A stretch of DNA of 64,000 nucleotides from Hallella multisaccharivorax DSM 17128 (GCF_000218235.1 NZ_GL945017.1:2364953-2428952); one strand, 5' to 3'; shown: positions 46,432 to 56,204, numbered from the stretch's first letter. Notes: generated from the letters alone by a model not told the origin. Translations and numbers: made by a program.

Positions 46432-47163
46432 TCAAGTATAGAGTCCGCCGTTGACGTTGATGACTTCTCCCGTGATGTAGGAGGCTGCAGGTGAGACCAG
46501 AAAAGCCACCACCTCAGCAATCTCCTCGGGTTTGGCAAAACGCCGCATGGGGATCTGTCTTTTCAGCTCGTCTTCATTAAGGTCACAGGTCATGTCCGTT
46601 TCCACAAAGCCAGGCGCTACGGCGTTGACCGTGATGTTTCGCGGTGCCACTTCAATGGCGAGCGCCTTTGTGGCACCTATCAGACCGGCCTTGGCGGCAC
46701 TGTAGTTGGCTTGTCCGGGTAGTCCCTTGACCCCTGAGAGCGATGCCATATTCACGATTCTGCCTCCGCGGTGCCGTGGCATCATGTGTTTAAGCACGCG
46801 GCGGGTGAGATAAAAGAAACCGTTGAGGGTCGTGTCGACTACACTGTGCCATTCTTCATCGCTCATCATGAACATCACACTGTCGTGGCGAATGCCGGCG
46901 TTGTTGACGAGAACGGAGATCCAATCGTCAGGGTGTGCGGCCTCCCAGGCATCCATGGCCCTATCGACTTCAGCCTCATTGGCTACGTCGAAAGCTAAGA
47001 GTTCGGCAGGTGTACCAGTAGCTTCCACGAGTCTTTTCACCTCCAAGGCTTTTGCTTCATTGGTACGATAATTGATGATAACGGGCTGTCCCGTCTTTGC
47101 CAGGAGCAGGGCAATGGCTCTCCCAATGCCCCGCGATGCCCCTGTGACAAGTGTATATTTCAT
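46432..47163 (-). CDS. fabG: 3-oxoacyl-ACP reductase
   Basis: This 243-residue short-chain dehydrogenase/reductase has the cofactor loop TGASRGIGRA (7-16), VLVNNAGIRHDS, the Ser in MASLSGVKGLPGQ and the YxxxK of ANYSAAKAGL, and ends ITGEVINVNGGLYT. It matches FabG, which reduces 3-oxoacyl-ACP in fatty-acid elongation. It sits alone among envelope genes and not in a fab cluster, so a second copy with a narrower role is possible. It is 22 bp after the AmpG-like gene. Confidence 0.88.
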   Translation of the reverse strand: MKYTLVTGASRGIGRAIALLLAKTGQPVIINYRTNEAKALEVKRLVEATGTPAELLAFDVANEAEVDRAMDAWEAAHPDDWISVLVNNAGIRHDSVMFMMSDEEWHSVVDTTLNGFFYLTRRVLKHMMPRHRGGRIVNMASLSGVKGLPGQANYSAAKAGLIGATKALAIEVAPRNITVNAVAPGFVETDMTCDLNEDELKRQIPMRRFAKPEEIAEVVAFLVSPAASYITGEVINVNGGLYT

Positions 47164-47185
47164 TTATATGAATTTAGAATCAAAA

Positions 47186-48502
47186 TCATTCAGGTTCTTG
47201 ATGCCCGATGGCGAGATCGTCTTCGATGGACACGAGGGCAGACACGATGCATGTAGCCATCACCGCGACAAGTGTCAGAAAGAAGAATCGACGGTATCCG
47301 AGTATTTCCTCCAGTCCGCCGGCGACGAGTCCAGGGAGCATCAACGAAAGAGTCATCAACGCTGAGGCAATGGCATAGTGAGAAGTACGGAACTCACCGC
47401 GGTTATAATAGATGAGGAACATCATATACGCCGTGAGCCCGAATCCTGTTCCCAACTGTTCGATGAACACGGCCGCAGAGATCAGCGCCAGGCTCTGTGG
47501 CAATAAATAAGCCAGAACCAAGTAGATAAAGGGAGGCAACGCATAGGCAACGACCATGGGCGGTATCCATCGTCTGAGCCCGCCTCGGCTGATAACGATG
47601 CCCCCTGCAATGGACCCGATGATGACACCAACCATTCCGACAGTACCCTGAACAAGTCCATACTCTTGCGGCGCTAAGCCAAGACCGCCGTTGTGGGTAG
47701 CATCGATGAGGAAGAGAAGGCTCACCTTGGACAGCAATGCCTCAGGCAGGCGGAAAAGCAGGATGAAACACAGTGCCACTACGATGTGAGGCTTGCGAAG
47801 GAAGGTGCGGAAAGTGAGGGCAAAGCCGCTCAGAATGGAATGCGCACTGACGTAAGGATGCTGCTTGTCGTTATGGGCGCGGGGCAAAGTCTGACAGTGC
47901 CAGAGCCAGAGAGCTAAGAAGACGCCGGCAAGTCCATAAAAGGTGAGGCTCCAGGAATAACTGATAGAGCCTCTGAAGACAACCTGCAGGTTGCCGGCCA
48001 CCATCACCAGCACGCCTTGACCGAAGATAGTAGCCAGTCGGTCAGCCATTTGCCGGATGCCCATGAACCATGCCTGCTGACGCTCATTGAGGGCTAAAAG
48101 GTAAAAGCCGTCGGCAGCGACGCAATGGGATGCGCCCGTGAAGGCGGCCACCCAAAAGAAGAACAGGGTGCCCTGAAACCAGAATGACGCCGGGATAGTG
48201 AAGGCGACGCCTCCGAAAGCGGCGCCAAGCAGTATCTCCGTAAGCTGCACCCACCATCGTTTTGTCTTGATGAGGTCGATAAAAGGGCTCCAGACAGGCT
48301 TGAGTACCCAAGGAAGGTACAGCCATGAGGTGTAAAAGGTGATGGCTGAATTGGAGAGTCCCATCTGCTTGTAAAAGATAAGCGAGACCACCATGACGGC
48401 AACGGGGGGCAGACCATCGGCAAACGATAGTGAGGGCACCCAAAGCCAAGGACTTCGACGCTTGTTTCCGGATGTGTTTATATGATGGTTGACGTTTACC
48501 AT
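47186..48502 (-). CDS. AmpG-like MFS transporter
   Basis: This 438-residue polytopic protein has about twelve hydrophobic segments. It shows the AmpG-like features SFADGLPPVAVMVVSLIFYK near the start, YLPWVLKPVWSPFID (loop between helices 2 and 3) and AFTGASHCVAADGFYL. AmpG proteins import muropeptides for peptidoglycan recycling. The upstream gene, overlapping by 7 bp, is a SpoIID/LytB-type protein acting on peptidoglycan, which strengthens that reading. The substrate is not provable from sequence. Confidence 0.82.
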   Translation of the reverse strand: MVNVNHHINTSGNKRRSPWLWVPSLSFADGLPPVAVMVVSLIFYKQMGLSNSAITFYTSWLYLPWVLKPVWSPFIDLIKTKRWWVQLTEILLGAAFGGVAFTIPASFWFQGTLFFFWVAAFTGASHCVAADGFYLLALNERQQAWFMGIRQMADRLATIFGQGVLVMVAGNLQVVFRGSISYSWSLTFYGLAGVFLALWLWHCQTLPRAHNDKQHPYVSAHSILSGFALTFRTFLRKPHIVVALCFILLFRLPEALLSKVSLLFLIDATHNGGLGLAPQEYGLVQGTVGMVGVIIGSIAGGIVISRGGLRRWIPPMVVAYALPPFIYLVLAYLLPQSLALISAAVFIEQLGTGFGLTAYMMFLIYYNRGEFRTSHYAIASALMTLSLMLPGLVAGGLEEILGYRRFFFLTLVAVMATCIVSALVSIEDDLAIGHQEPE

Positions 48503-49869
48503 GCCGTTTCTATTTTTGTGTTAGGGTAATAGTGCCGGAGAATATCATCGTAGGCGTATCCCTTGTCACCCATCACGGCAGCACCTATCTGGCACAGTCC
48601 TACACCGTGTCCCCATCCTGCACCATCCAGCCGGAAGCCTGAGGGAATGGTCTTGCCGTCACGTAGAGGGCCGGAGACCGTCGTTACGACAAACGCGGAA
48701 CTCAGCAGATGGCTCTCTGAGAGTATCCGTCTAATCTCCAATTCCTTGCCTACAATGACAGACTGACGGGTGCCTATTATCTCCAACTCGTAAATGCGCC
48801 CGCTTTTTCCGCGCTTCAGAGGAATGATCTGAAGGATGTCACCCAAGTCCATATCGAGTTTCTTTCTGATGAGAGCCGACAGCTCCTGTTGCGTGTAGAC
48901 TACGTGCCAGCGATAAAAGTCGGTTGTCTCCTGGTCATAACCGTTGAGTACCTGCCCAAGGATGCGCTTGTCCTGAGTATTGCAGAAGCTCTCAGGCGAA
49001 GAGAGAATCCATTTTCTTGCATTGTCTTCATTGGTGAGATCGGGGATCTTTTCCGAAGGCGTGTCGCCGAGGGCCCGCAGATAGGGCTTAGGCCTGTCGT
49101 CCCAACAATACTGATATTCTTCCAGTGCGCCACCACAACATTTTGAGAAACGGGTATCGCATATCTCTCCATTGAACACCAGAATCTGCCCATGAGTGCG
49201 GTCAATGGCTTCCTTGACGTGGGGCGATGTCGCTTTCGTGATACCCTGATAGCGCTGGCAATGGTCGTCGGCACAAACGTCAAAAAGCGTATGGTTAGTG
49301 TGGTCATACCATTTGATGATGCGCTTTGTCGCTGCCTCTGCCACACGGCTGGGGGCTATCTGACTGGCAGAAACGGACACGTTCGCGGCCTTTGCAGGAT
49401 CCCCATGTATCTGTGCCAACAGCCATGACCGCGAGATCACGGCATGTGCCATAAGGAGTGGTAGGTTGGATGTGGCGCTCATCTCGCTGGAGATGACACT
49501 TTCCAGGTATTGCTCCACCTGAATTATATTGACGGCCCAAAGCTTTCCTTTGTCGGCGATCAACTTCAGCGCGCCGCGAAAAGTCTGTGTCTCTTTCCGC
49601 TCCCAATGGAAGTTCACGCCGATGGTAACGTCATGGAGAGAGAAGGAGGACTCCTCGCCGGCAGGCGAGAAAAGCAAGCATGTATAAGCTTCTCCGTTGA
49701 GATGGATGAGCCCGTGCGCCACAGTCGCCTCAAGATCTCCCGTCATGGGAGTGCCATTGAGCGTGTAGGGACCGTTAAGACTGAAGCTTATCGTGTGCCC
49801 GCCGACTATTCCCACGTGAACGACAGGCTCTGTCAAAGGATTGGGCTTATGTAAGACTGCATTTGACAT
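48496..49869 (-). CDS. SpoIID/LytB-domain protein
   Basis: This 457-residue protein contains the SpoIID domain: YLESVISSEMSATSNLPLLMAHAVISRSW with the catalytic-type Glu, the disulfide-like pair in CADDHCQRYQGI, and the end GAGWGHGVGLCQIGAAVMGD. In sporulating bacteria SpoIID is a lytic transglycosylase. Here it probably trims peptidoglycan. I chose ATG at 49869 because the box TACCTTTG on the minus strand (49907-49900) would start transcription near the upstream ATG at 49899, making that start unlikely. It is first of the SpoIID-AmpG-FabG-TonB-like run. Confidence 0.86.
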   Translation of the reverse strand: MSNAVLHKPNPLTEPVVHVGIVGGHTISFSLNGPYTLNGTPMTGDLEATVAHGLIHLNGEAYTCLLFSPAGEESSFSLHDVTIGVNFHWERKETQTFRGALKLIADKGKLWAVNIIQVEQYLESVISSEMSATSNLPLLMAHAVISRSWLLAQIHGDPAKAANVSVSASQIAPSRVAEAATKRIIKWYDHTNHTLFDVCADDHCQRYQGITKATSPHVKEAIDRTHGQILVFNGEICDTRFSKCCGGALEEYQYCWDDRPKPYLRALGDTPSEKIPDLTNEDNARKWILSSPESFCNTQDKRILGQVLNGYDQETTDFYRWHVVYTQQELSALIRKKLDMDLGDILQIIPLKRGKSGRIYELEIIGTRQSVIVGKELEIRRILSESHLLSSAFVVTTVSGPLRDGKTIPSGFRLDGAGWGHGVGLCQIGAAVMGDKGYAYDDILRHYYPNTKIETAW

Positions 49870-50013
49870 GAAAGGCAAGATGAACGAAATGTGTTTCATG
49901 CAAAGGTAGCTATTTTTATGCTACACATTACTAATAATGTCCTAAAAAAACTTGAAAACGCTTTTCTTATCTCAAAAGATTGCTCTTTTTTTGCTGAACA
50001 GATGGATAATTGC

Positions 50014-50021
50014 TAAATTTG
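50014..50021 (+). promoter_or_regulatory. Promoter box of the fucosidase gene
   Basis: TAAATTTG matches TAnnTTTG and lies 69 nt before the GH29 start, leaving a leader of roughly 60 nt. Confidence 0.5.
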
Positions 50022-50089
50022 CATCGGTTATCTGCCATTTTTAGTGAATAATCATCATTTAATAATCTTTATCTTTTTTATATAGAACC

Positions 50090-51562
50090 ATGCTGAAATC
50101 TACTCTTCTCCTTTCCGTGGCATTGGCGGGAAGCCTTCATGTAAACGGTCAGAAAGCTCCGGCTCCTCTTGCCCCTTTGCCTACACCGGCTCAAGTAGAG
50201 CAAATGAAAATGGAGACCTATGCTTTTATTCATTTCACCACCAACACGTTTCTGAACCTTGAATGGGGCTATGGCGACGCTGCTCCTTCGGTGTTCAATC
50301 CCGACACACTCGATTGCGGGCAGTGGGTCAAAACGCTTCTCCAAGGTGGTCTGAAGGGTATCATCTTCACCGCCAAGCACCATGACGGCTTCTGTTTGTG
50401 GCCCACCAAATACACGGATTATTCCATCTCGGCCTCCCCCTATCGTCATGGCAAGGGCGACGCTGTGGGCGAACTGGCAGCCGAGTGCCGCAAGCAGGGG
50501 ATGGAGTTTGGCATTTATCTCTCACCGTGGGACCGCCACCAAGCCAGCTATGGCACGCCGGAATACGTTGATTATTATAAGAAGCAGCTCAGAGAGCTCC
50601 TCACGCAATACGGTCCCTTCTTTGAAGTATGGTTCGACGGTGCCAATGGCGGCGACGGCTATTATGGCGGCGCACGGGAGAAGCGCACGATAGACAAGGT
50701 CCATTATTACAATTTCCCAGCACTTTTCAAGATGCTGAATGACGCCGACCCCAAGTGCATCATTCACACCGATGGCGGTCCTGGAAGCCGGTGGATCGGC
50801 AACGAGAATGGCGTGGCGGGAGAGACTGACTGGGCTTTCCTCACCGACAAGCACATGATTCCTGCCGGAGTTGAAGATCATGAGCGTGTGTTGGGACAAG
50901 GCGATGCCGACGGCTCTCACTGGGTGCACGGCGAGGCCGATGTGTCCATCCGGCGGCCCAATTGGTTTTGGAGTACCACCAATGACAAGCTGGTATTGTC
51001 GCCTGAACAGCTTGTCGACCTTTATTTCAAGAGCGTGGGCCGCAATGCCACGTTGTTGCTGAATGTACCGGTCAACATCCATGGCAAAATCGCGAAGAAG
51101 GACTCTTTGGCTCTTGTCGGCTACCGCGAGATTATCGACAAGACCTTTGCTGTCAACCTCCTGACGAAGGCAAAGGTTACCGCAAGCACGACTCGTGGCA
51201 AAGCATTCAGACCGGCCAACGTGGTAGACGGGAAGTACGATTCATACTGGGCCACGGGCGATGGCGTCAACAAGGGCTCCCTGACCTTCCGTTTACGGCA
51301 GCCGCAGACCTTCAATTGCCTCATGCTTCAAGAGTATATTCCCCTGGGCCAGCGCGTGAAACGCTTCAGGGTGGAATATCTTGACCGCAGTGGTAAATGG
51401 CAGACCATCGATGCGGGCCAGACCACAACGGTGGGCTATAAGCGGTTACTCAGGTTCCGCCCCGTCAGCACCTCGCAAGTGCGTGTCAAGTTCCTGGACG
51501 CGCGCGGCCCGTTGTGTATCAATGCTGTGGGTGCTTACCGTCTGCCCATCAACAAGAATTAA
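50090..51562 (+). CDS. Alpha-L-fucosidase, glycoside hydrolase family 29
   Basis: This 490-residue secreted enzyme has a signal peptide of about 20 residues. The GH29 barrel shows FIHFTTNTF, KGIIFTAKHHDGFCLWPTKY (the conserved double His) and EVWFDGANG with the nucleophilic Asp near residue 183. The last ~130 residues look like an F5/8-type carbohydrate-binding domain (VVDGKYDSYWATGDGVNKGS). The sequence around WSTTNDKLVLSPEQLVDLYF is typical of the broader-specificity GH29 subgroup. It would release fucose from host or dietary glycans in the periplasm. It stands alone, without nearby transport genes. Confidence 0.92.
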   Translation: MLKSTLLLSVALAGSLHVNGQKAPAPLAPLPTPAQVEQMKMETYAFIHFTTNTFLNLEWGYGDAAPSVFNPDTLDCGQWVKTLLQGGLKGIIFTAKHHDGFCLWPTKYTDYSISASPYRHGKGDAVGELAAECRKQGMEFGIYLSPWDRHQASYGTPEYVDYYKKQLRELLTQYGPFFEVWFDGANGGDGYYGGAREKRTIDKVHYYNFPALFKMLNDADPKCIIHTDGGPGSRWIGNENGVAGETDWAFLTDKHMIPAGVEDHERVLGQGDADGSHWVHGEADVSIRRPNWFWSTTNDKLVLSPEQLVDLYFKSVGRNATLLLNVPVNIHGKIAKKDSLALVGYREIIDKTFAVNLLTKAKVTASTTRGKAFRPANVVDGKYDSYWATGDGVNKGSLTFRLRQPQTFNCLMLQEYIPLGQRVKRFRVEYLDRSGKWQTIDAGQTTTVGYKRLLRFRPVSTSQVRVKFLDARGPLCINAVGAYRLPINKN

Positions 51563-51634
51563 TTAATCGACATTTTATTATACTTTCAATAACACTTTTG
51601 CGACATTTTTCAGCGAAAGCGGGGAAAAAGTTTG

Positions 51635-51642
51635 TAACTTTG
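51635..51642 (+). promoter_or_regulatory. Promoter box of rlmN
   Basis: TAACTTTG followed by CACATG lies 31 nt before the rlmN ATG at 51673, a clear Bacteroidota -7 box. Confidence 0.6.
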
Positions 51643-51672
51643 CACATGTAACACCGTACATATTGTACTTAC

Positions 51673-52725
51673 ATGGACAAGAAAATACTTTTAGGCCTGA
51701 CGCTTGACGAGCTGAAAGATGTTGCAAAAAGTCTTGGCATGCCCGCCTTTACGGGTTCTCAGATTGCCAAATGGCTCTACGAGCGACACGTAGCCTCCAT
51801 CGATGAGATGACCAATCTGTCCAAGCAGAACCGTCAGCTCCTCTCCGAACAATATGATATAGGCTGCATGGTACCCATTGACGCGCAGCGGTCGAAAGAC
51901 GGTACCGTCAAATACCTTTTCCCTGTGCGGACAACAGACGGCGACATGGCGCGCCAACGGTTTGTCGAGACGGTCTATATCCCCGAGGAAAGCGGTCATG
52001 CCACTCTTTGTGTCTCATGCGAGGTGGGATGCAAAATGAACTGTCTTTTCTGCCAGACAGGGAAGCAGGGATTTCATGGCTACCTCACCACAGCCGACAT
52101 TCTCAACCAGATTTACAGTTTGCCTGAAGCGGGCAACCTCACCAATATCGTTTACATGGGGCAGGGAGAGCCGATGGACAACCTCGACAACGTGTTGCGC
52201 TCCACGCAGATTCTCACTGCACCTTATGGGTGGGCATGGAGCCCGAAGCGCATCACGGTGAGTTCTGTGGGGCTCAAGGACAAGTTGAAACGTTTCCTCG
52301 AAGAGAGCAATTGCCAGGTCGCCATCAGTCTGCACTCTCCGCTGCATGAGCAGCGCGAACAGCTCATGCCGGCCGAGAAAGGCATGGCTATCAGTGAGGT
52401 GGTGGACCTGTTGCACAACTACGACTTCGCCCACCAGCGGCGACTCACCTTCGAATACATTGTTTTCGGGGGCCTCAATGACAGCAAAGCCCATGCCGAG
52501 GCTATCTGTAGGCTGCTGAAAGGGCTGGATTGCCGCATCAATCTCATTCGTTTCCATCAGATCCCCAATGTCCCTTTGCGCGGGGCCACTGAAGAGAAGA
52601 TGCTGTCGTTCAGGGATTATCTCACGGCGCATGGGCTTTACTGTACCATCCGTGCGAGTCGGGGCGAAGACATCGAGGCTGCCTGCGGGCTGCTGAGCAC
52701 AAAGCGCTTTGATGCGCTGCGTTGA
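51673..52725 (+). CDS. rlmN: 23S rRNA (adenine-2503-C2)-methyltransferase
   Basis: This 350-residue radical SAM enzyme methylates A2503 of 23S rRNA and A37 of some tRNAs. The iron-sulfur signature is CKMNCLFC (Cys120, 124, 127), followed by QTGKQGFHGYLTTADILNQI. GQGEPMDNLDNV and SSVGLKDKLKRF are family blocks. The methyl-carrying Cys near the C-terminus is in CTIRASRGEDIEAACG. The length is normal. It overlaps or abuts the next lipoprotein gene and may be co-transcribed with it and pdxA. Confidence 0.97.
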   Translation: MDKKILLGLTLDELKDVAKSLGMPAFTGSQIAKWLYERHVASIDEMTNLSKQNRQLLSEQYDIGCMVPIDAQRSKDGTVKYLFPVRTTDGDMARQRFVETVYIPEESGHATLCVSCEVGCKMNCLFCQTGKQGFHGYLTTADILNQIYSLPEAGNLTNIVYMGQGEPMDNLDNVLRSTQILTAPYGWAWSPKRITVSSVGLKDKLKRFLEESNCQVAISLHSPLHEQREQLMPAEKGMAISEVVDLLHNYDFAHQRRLTFEYIVFGGLNDSKAHAEAICRLLKGLDCRINLIRFHQIPNVPLRGATEEKMLSFRDYLTAHGLYCTIRASRGEDIEAACGLLSTKRFDALR

Positions 52726-52774
52726 CGCCTTGCCGTGGCCGTGCCTTAGTGGTGGCCACCATCTGCAAAAAGCA

Positions 52775-53764
52775 ATGAATGGTATGACAATACGTGATGC
52801 GATACTTAAGGGTTGGCGGCCGGCACACAGGCACGGCCACAGTACAGTCGTGTTGTGCATCCTCTTGCTCTGCTCTTCCTGCGGCCGCAATGGCAGCATG
52901 CTGCCTCCCTCGGGTGGCAAGCTCTTTGAGACGCTCCTCGTGGGCGACAGCGGCGGCATCATCAGCAGCGCTCTGCAGACCGACGTGCCGGGACTGCCGC
53001 AGAGCGAGCCACAGTGGGACGTGTCGTCAGTCCGTGCTTCGGCTTTCGACGCATCACTGAAGGTAGCGCGCAACATCGTTGTCGTGAAGACCTCACCGGC
53101 GTTGTACAGCAGCGTGCGGGTGCGTTATGAGCGCAACGTGTGGGCGGATCCACAGCTGGTAGTTACCGTCACGGCACCGACAGCGAGGATGATCGGCGAC
53201 AGCATCAGCAGCGTGGCACCGACCCTGCTGCGCCTGCTTGGCAGGGCAGAGATGAGGAGGGCCCTGTCCTTGCTCCGGACGCATCGCAATGTGAAAGCGG
53301 AGCGAATGGTGGACAGCATGTTCCACATCCGCATGTGGATACCATTGGATATGACAGCATGCCGGAAAGGAAAGGACTTCCTATGGCTGAGCAACAACTC
53401 GCCAACGGTCATGAACAACCTCGTCGTCTATCGTACGCCATCCCGGGCCGACTTCATCGCATGCCGCGACAGTGCCTTGGGCAGGAACATCAAGGGTGAG
53501 ACGGATCGCATGCAGATGACAACGGTAGCCCCGACCGTGATGCAGAACAAAGGTGCCACGTTCTTCCGCGGACTGTGGGAGATGGAGGGCGACAACATGG
53601 GCGGTCCATTCGTCAGCAGGCGGGTGCCGGAAGCTCACGGCAAGGGCAATGTCATCCTGGAAGGCTTCGTCTTTGCCCCGGCAAAAAACAAGCGCAATGC
53701 CATCCGGCAATTAGAGGCGGCCCTGTATTCGGCCAATAGAAAAGAAACAAAAAGGAATAAGTAA
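52775..53764 (+). CDS. Secreted lipoprotein, DUF4837-like
   Basis: This protein of about 329 residues has a lipobox Cys in LLLCSSCGRNG after a long basic N-region, and repeated blocks such as RMVDSMFHIRMWIPLDM and FLWLSNNSPTVMNNLVVYRT. It fits the DUF4837 family, which is frequently found between rlmN and pdxA in Bacteroidales. The function is unknown. I chose the ATG at 52775. ATG at 52784 is equally good, and a start at 52709 would overlap rlmN and add residues unlike a signal peptide. Base composition is more GC-rich than its surroundings. Confidence 0.72.
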   Translation: MNGMTIRDAILKGWRPAHRHGHSTVVLCILLLCSSCGRNGSMLPPSGGKLFETLLVGDSGGIISSALQTDVPGLPQSEPQWDVSSVRASAFDASLKVARNIVVVKTSPALYSSVRVRYERNVWADPQLVVTVTAPTARMIGDSISSVAPTLLRLLGRAEMRRALSLLRTHRNVKAERMVDSMFHIRMWIPLDMTACRKGKDFLWLSNNSPTVMNNLVVYRTPSRADFIACRDSALGRNIKGETDRMQMTTVAPTVMQNKGATFFRGLWEMEGDNMGGPFVSRRVPEAHGKGNVILEGFVFAPAKNKRNAIRQLEAALYSANRKETKRNK

Positions 53765-53793
53765 ATCATCATAAGATTCAACAATAAACACCC

Positions 53794-54972
53794 ATGGACA
53801 ATAAGAAAATACGTGTGGCATTAACCCACGGCGACACCAACGGCATAGGCTACGAGCTCATCTTCAAGGCTTTCGAGTCTTCGATGATGTTTGACATCTG
53901 TACACCTGTCATCTATGGTTCACCCAAGATAGCTACTTATCATTGCGACGCGCTTGGCATCGACAAGAAAATGTTCAGCATCATCTCCAACGCTTCCGAA
54001 GCCAAAGACAACCGCATCAACCTTCTCATGGCATTTAACGAGGACATCAAGGTCGACCTTGGCATGCCGTCACAGGACGCGAGCCGTGCAGCCATCAAAA
54101 GCCTTGACCGTGCCATCACCGACTATAAGGAAGGCCTTTTCGACGTCCTCGTCACCGCACCAGTGGAGGAAGACAACATGCATGTTGACGGGTTCAACTT
54201 TCCCTGCAATGAGAGATTCATTGAGAGCTGTGTCTCCGGCAACAAGAAAGGCCTTGACATCCTGGTGAGCAACTCCCTGCGCCTGTCATCTCTCACGGGC
54301 GACATCGCCCTGCGCGACGTCCCTGCAGCCATCACGACGGCATGCGTCATAGAGAAAGTGGCCATGCTCTACACCGCCCTGCGCCGCGATTTCTGCATTG
54401 AGAGCCCGCGCATTGCCGTGCTGGCGCTCAATCCCAACGACTCAGAGGCCCACCCAGGAAAGGAAGAGCAAGAGATCATCACGCCGGCATTGCAGAAGCT
54501 TTCCGACACAGGCGTCTGTGTCTTCGGCCCTTATCAGAGTGAACGGTTCTTTGCCAATGGCGACTTCATGGCCTTCGATGCCGTCCTCTCCATGTATGAA
54601 GACCAGGGACGCGCGCCCCTGAAGGCTCTCAACCCTGACGGCAACGTGCATTACTTAGCAGGACTTCCCATCATCAGCACGTCACCCGATGTCACCCCAC
54701 GATACGACATTGCAGGAAAAGGAAAGGCCGATGCACAGGCTATGAGAAACGCCATCTACCTTGCCGTGGACTGTTTCCGGAGACGCACTGCCTTTGATGC
54801 GCCTTACGCCAACCCCTTGCAGAAGATCTATAAGGAGCGCAAGGACGAGAGCGAGAAAGTGAGATTTGCCATCCCCAAGAAGCGGGCACCTCACAAAGAC
54901 GCGGGTAAGAGAGAGGAGAATGACAGCAGCGCACAGTCTGCCGCCACTACGCATACAGAAACGACAGCGTGA
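53794..54972 (+). CDS. pdxA: 4-hydroxythreonine-4-phosphate dehydrogenase
   Basis: This 392-residue enzyme of pyridoxal phosphate synthesis has THGDTNGIGYEL at the start (the family phosphate-binding loop), TAPVEEDNMHVDGF, NPNDSEAHPGKEEQEI with a metal-binding His, and SPDVTPRYDIAGKGKADAQA near the end. The last ~45 residues form a charged Lys/Glu then Ser/Thr-rich tail not needed for the fold. The stop overlaps the GTG start of the next membrane-protein gene (GTGA), showing translational coupling. Confidence 0.93.
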   Translation: MDNKKIRVALTHGDTNGIGYELIFKAFESSMMFDICTPVIYGSPKIATYHCDALGIDKKMFSIISNASEAKDNRINLLMAFNEDIKVDLGMPSQDASRAAIKSLDRAITDYKEGLFDVLVTAPVEEDNMHVDGFNFPCNERFIESCVSGNKKGLDILVSNSLRLSSLTGDIALRDVPAAITTACVIEKVAMLYTALRRDFCIESPRIAVLALNPNDSEAHPGKEEQEIITPALQKLSDTGVCVFGPYQSERFFANGDFMAFDAVLSMYEDQGRAPLKALNPDGNVHYLAGLPIISTSPDVTPRYDIAGKGKADAQAMRNAIYLAVDCFRRRTAFDAPYANPLQKIYKERKDESEKVRFAIPKKRAPHKDAGKREENDSSAQSAATTHTETTA

Positions 54973-56000
54973 AGAAAAAATACCAGAACGCGTTTTTCAT
55001 CTTCGGCGTCGTAGTGCTCGCCGTCATGGTGACGCAGCTCGATTTCGCCCAGGTGTGGCAGGGATTGAGCCATGCCGGCTACTGGTTTCTCGTCGTCATG
55101 GCACTGTGGGCGGCACTGTATGTGCTCAACACCACCTCCTGGTTCATGATTATCAAAGGCGTGTGTCAGCATTCTGATGACAGTCTTCCCAAGGTCAATG
55201 CCCGTCACCCTGTCTCCCTGCTGTGGCTCTACAAAGTGACGGTGTCCGGCTTCGCGCTCAACTATGCCACCCCTGGCGGCCTCATGGGTGGCGAGCCTTA
55301 CCGCATCATGGAGCTTGCACCGAAGATAGGCACCGAGCGCGCTTCCTCATCGGTCATCCTCTACGCCATGACCCACATCTTCAGCCATTTCTGGTTTTGG
55401 CTGCTCTCTCTGTTGCTGCTCTTAGTCACCCATCCGATAGGCGTGGCGCTGTGGCCTCTGGTGGCGGCTACGGCGGTTTTCTGTGGGTTAGGCATCTGGT
55501 TTTTCATGACAGGCTACCGCAAGGGAATGGCCAACAGGCTGATGAACTTTCTCCGGCATATCCCTTTCGTCAGCCGCTGGGCACGCCCGTTTATCGACCG
55601 GCACAGGACACAGCTCGACACCATCGACCAGCAGATAGCGGCCCTGCACCGGCAGACACCTGTCTTTTTCGTATCCTCCGTACTCCTGGAACTCGCTTGC
55701 CGCGTGCTCTCGGCATTGGAGATTTTCTTCATCCTGCTGGTTCTCATGCCCTCGCCAAGCTTCCCCGACTGCGTCCTCATCCTTGCCTTTACCTCTCTTT
55801 TTGCCAATCTTCTTTTCTTTCTTCCTCTACAGCTTGGCGGCCGTGAAGGCGGTTTCCTCATGTCGTCCACAGCACTGGGGCTGTCGGCCTCCGCCGGCAT
55901 CTTCGTGGCACTCATCGTGCGTCTCCGCGAGTTGTTGTGGGTCGGCATTGGCCTGTTGCTCATCAAGATTGAGAAAAAAGAGGCAAAGCCACAGCCGTAA
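54969..56000 (+). CDS. UPF0104-type (lysylphosphatidylglycerol synthase-like) membrane protein
   Basis: This 343-residue polytopic protein starts with GTG at 54969, overlapping the pdxA stop. It has about eight hydrophobic segments. The family motif NYATPGGLMGGEPYRIMEL follows the third, and LPLQLGGREGGFLM with a conserved Gly-Gly-Arg-Glu lies near the end. Members are flippase-like proteins fused or related to MprF. The substrate here is unknown. The position after pdxA recurs in Bacteroidales, probably without a shared pathway. Confidence 0.82.
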   Translation: MKKKYQNAFFIFGVVVLAVMVTQLDFAQVWQGLSHAGYWFLVVMALWAALYVLNTTSWFMIIKGVCQHSDDSLPKVNARHPVSLLWLYKVTVSGFALNYATPGGLMGGEPYRIMELAPKIGTERASSSVILYAMTHIFSHFWFWLLSLLLLLVTHPIGVALWPLVAATAVFCGLGIWFFMTGYRKGMANRLMNFLRHIPFVSRWARPFIDRHRTQLDTIDQQIAALHRQTPVFFVSSVLLELACRVLSALEIFFILLVLMPSPSFPDCVLILAFTSLFANLLFFLPLQLGGREGGFLMSSTALGLSASAGIFVALIVRLRELLWVGIGLLLIKIEKKEAKPQP

Positions 56001-56094
56001 CTCCCGATGGCTTTCCGAAGCTCCATGGGAGAGAAAACGGCTCTGTGTCACGCTCCACAATCCTGACTATATTGCCTGCTTCGCGATGACGGCA

Positions 56095-56204
56095 TAAAGG
56101 CGTTGCGTCTACACCGTAAAGGCAACGCGTCTACGGCGTAAAGGCAACGCGTCTACGGCGTAAAGGCAATGCGATTACACTGTAAAGGCAACTGGACTTT
56201 GATA
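56095..56204. repeat. Tandem array, five 22-bp units
   Basis: TAAAGG recurs at 56095, 56117, 56139, 56161 and 56183, an exact 22-bp spacing. The middle two units are identical and contain CAACGCGTCTACGG. The outer units have diverged. The array is in the gap between the UPF0104-type gene and the sigma-54 activator. The same period occurs, with unrelated sequence, at 23.3 and 40.2 kb. Confidence 0.85.

Noticed and set aside
52015..53076. 353-residue minus-strand open frame
   Set aside because: Antisense to rlmN and the DUF4837-like gene, in GC-rich sequence that readily leaves long shadow frames.
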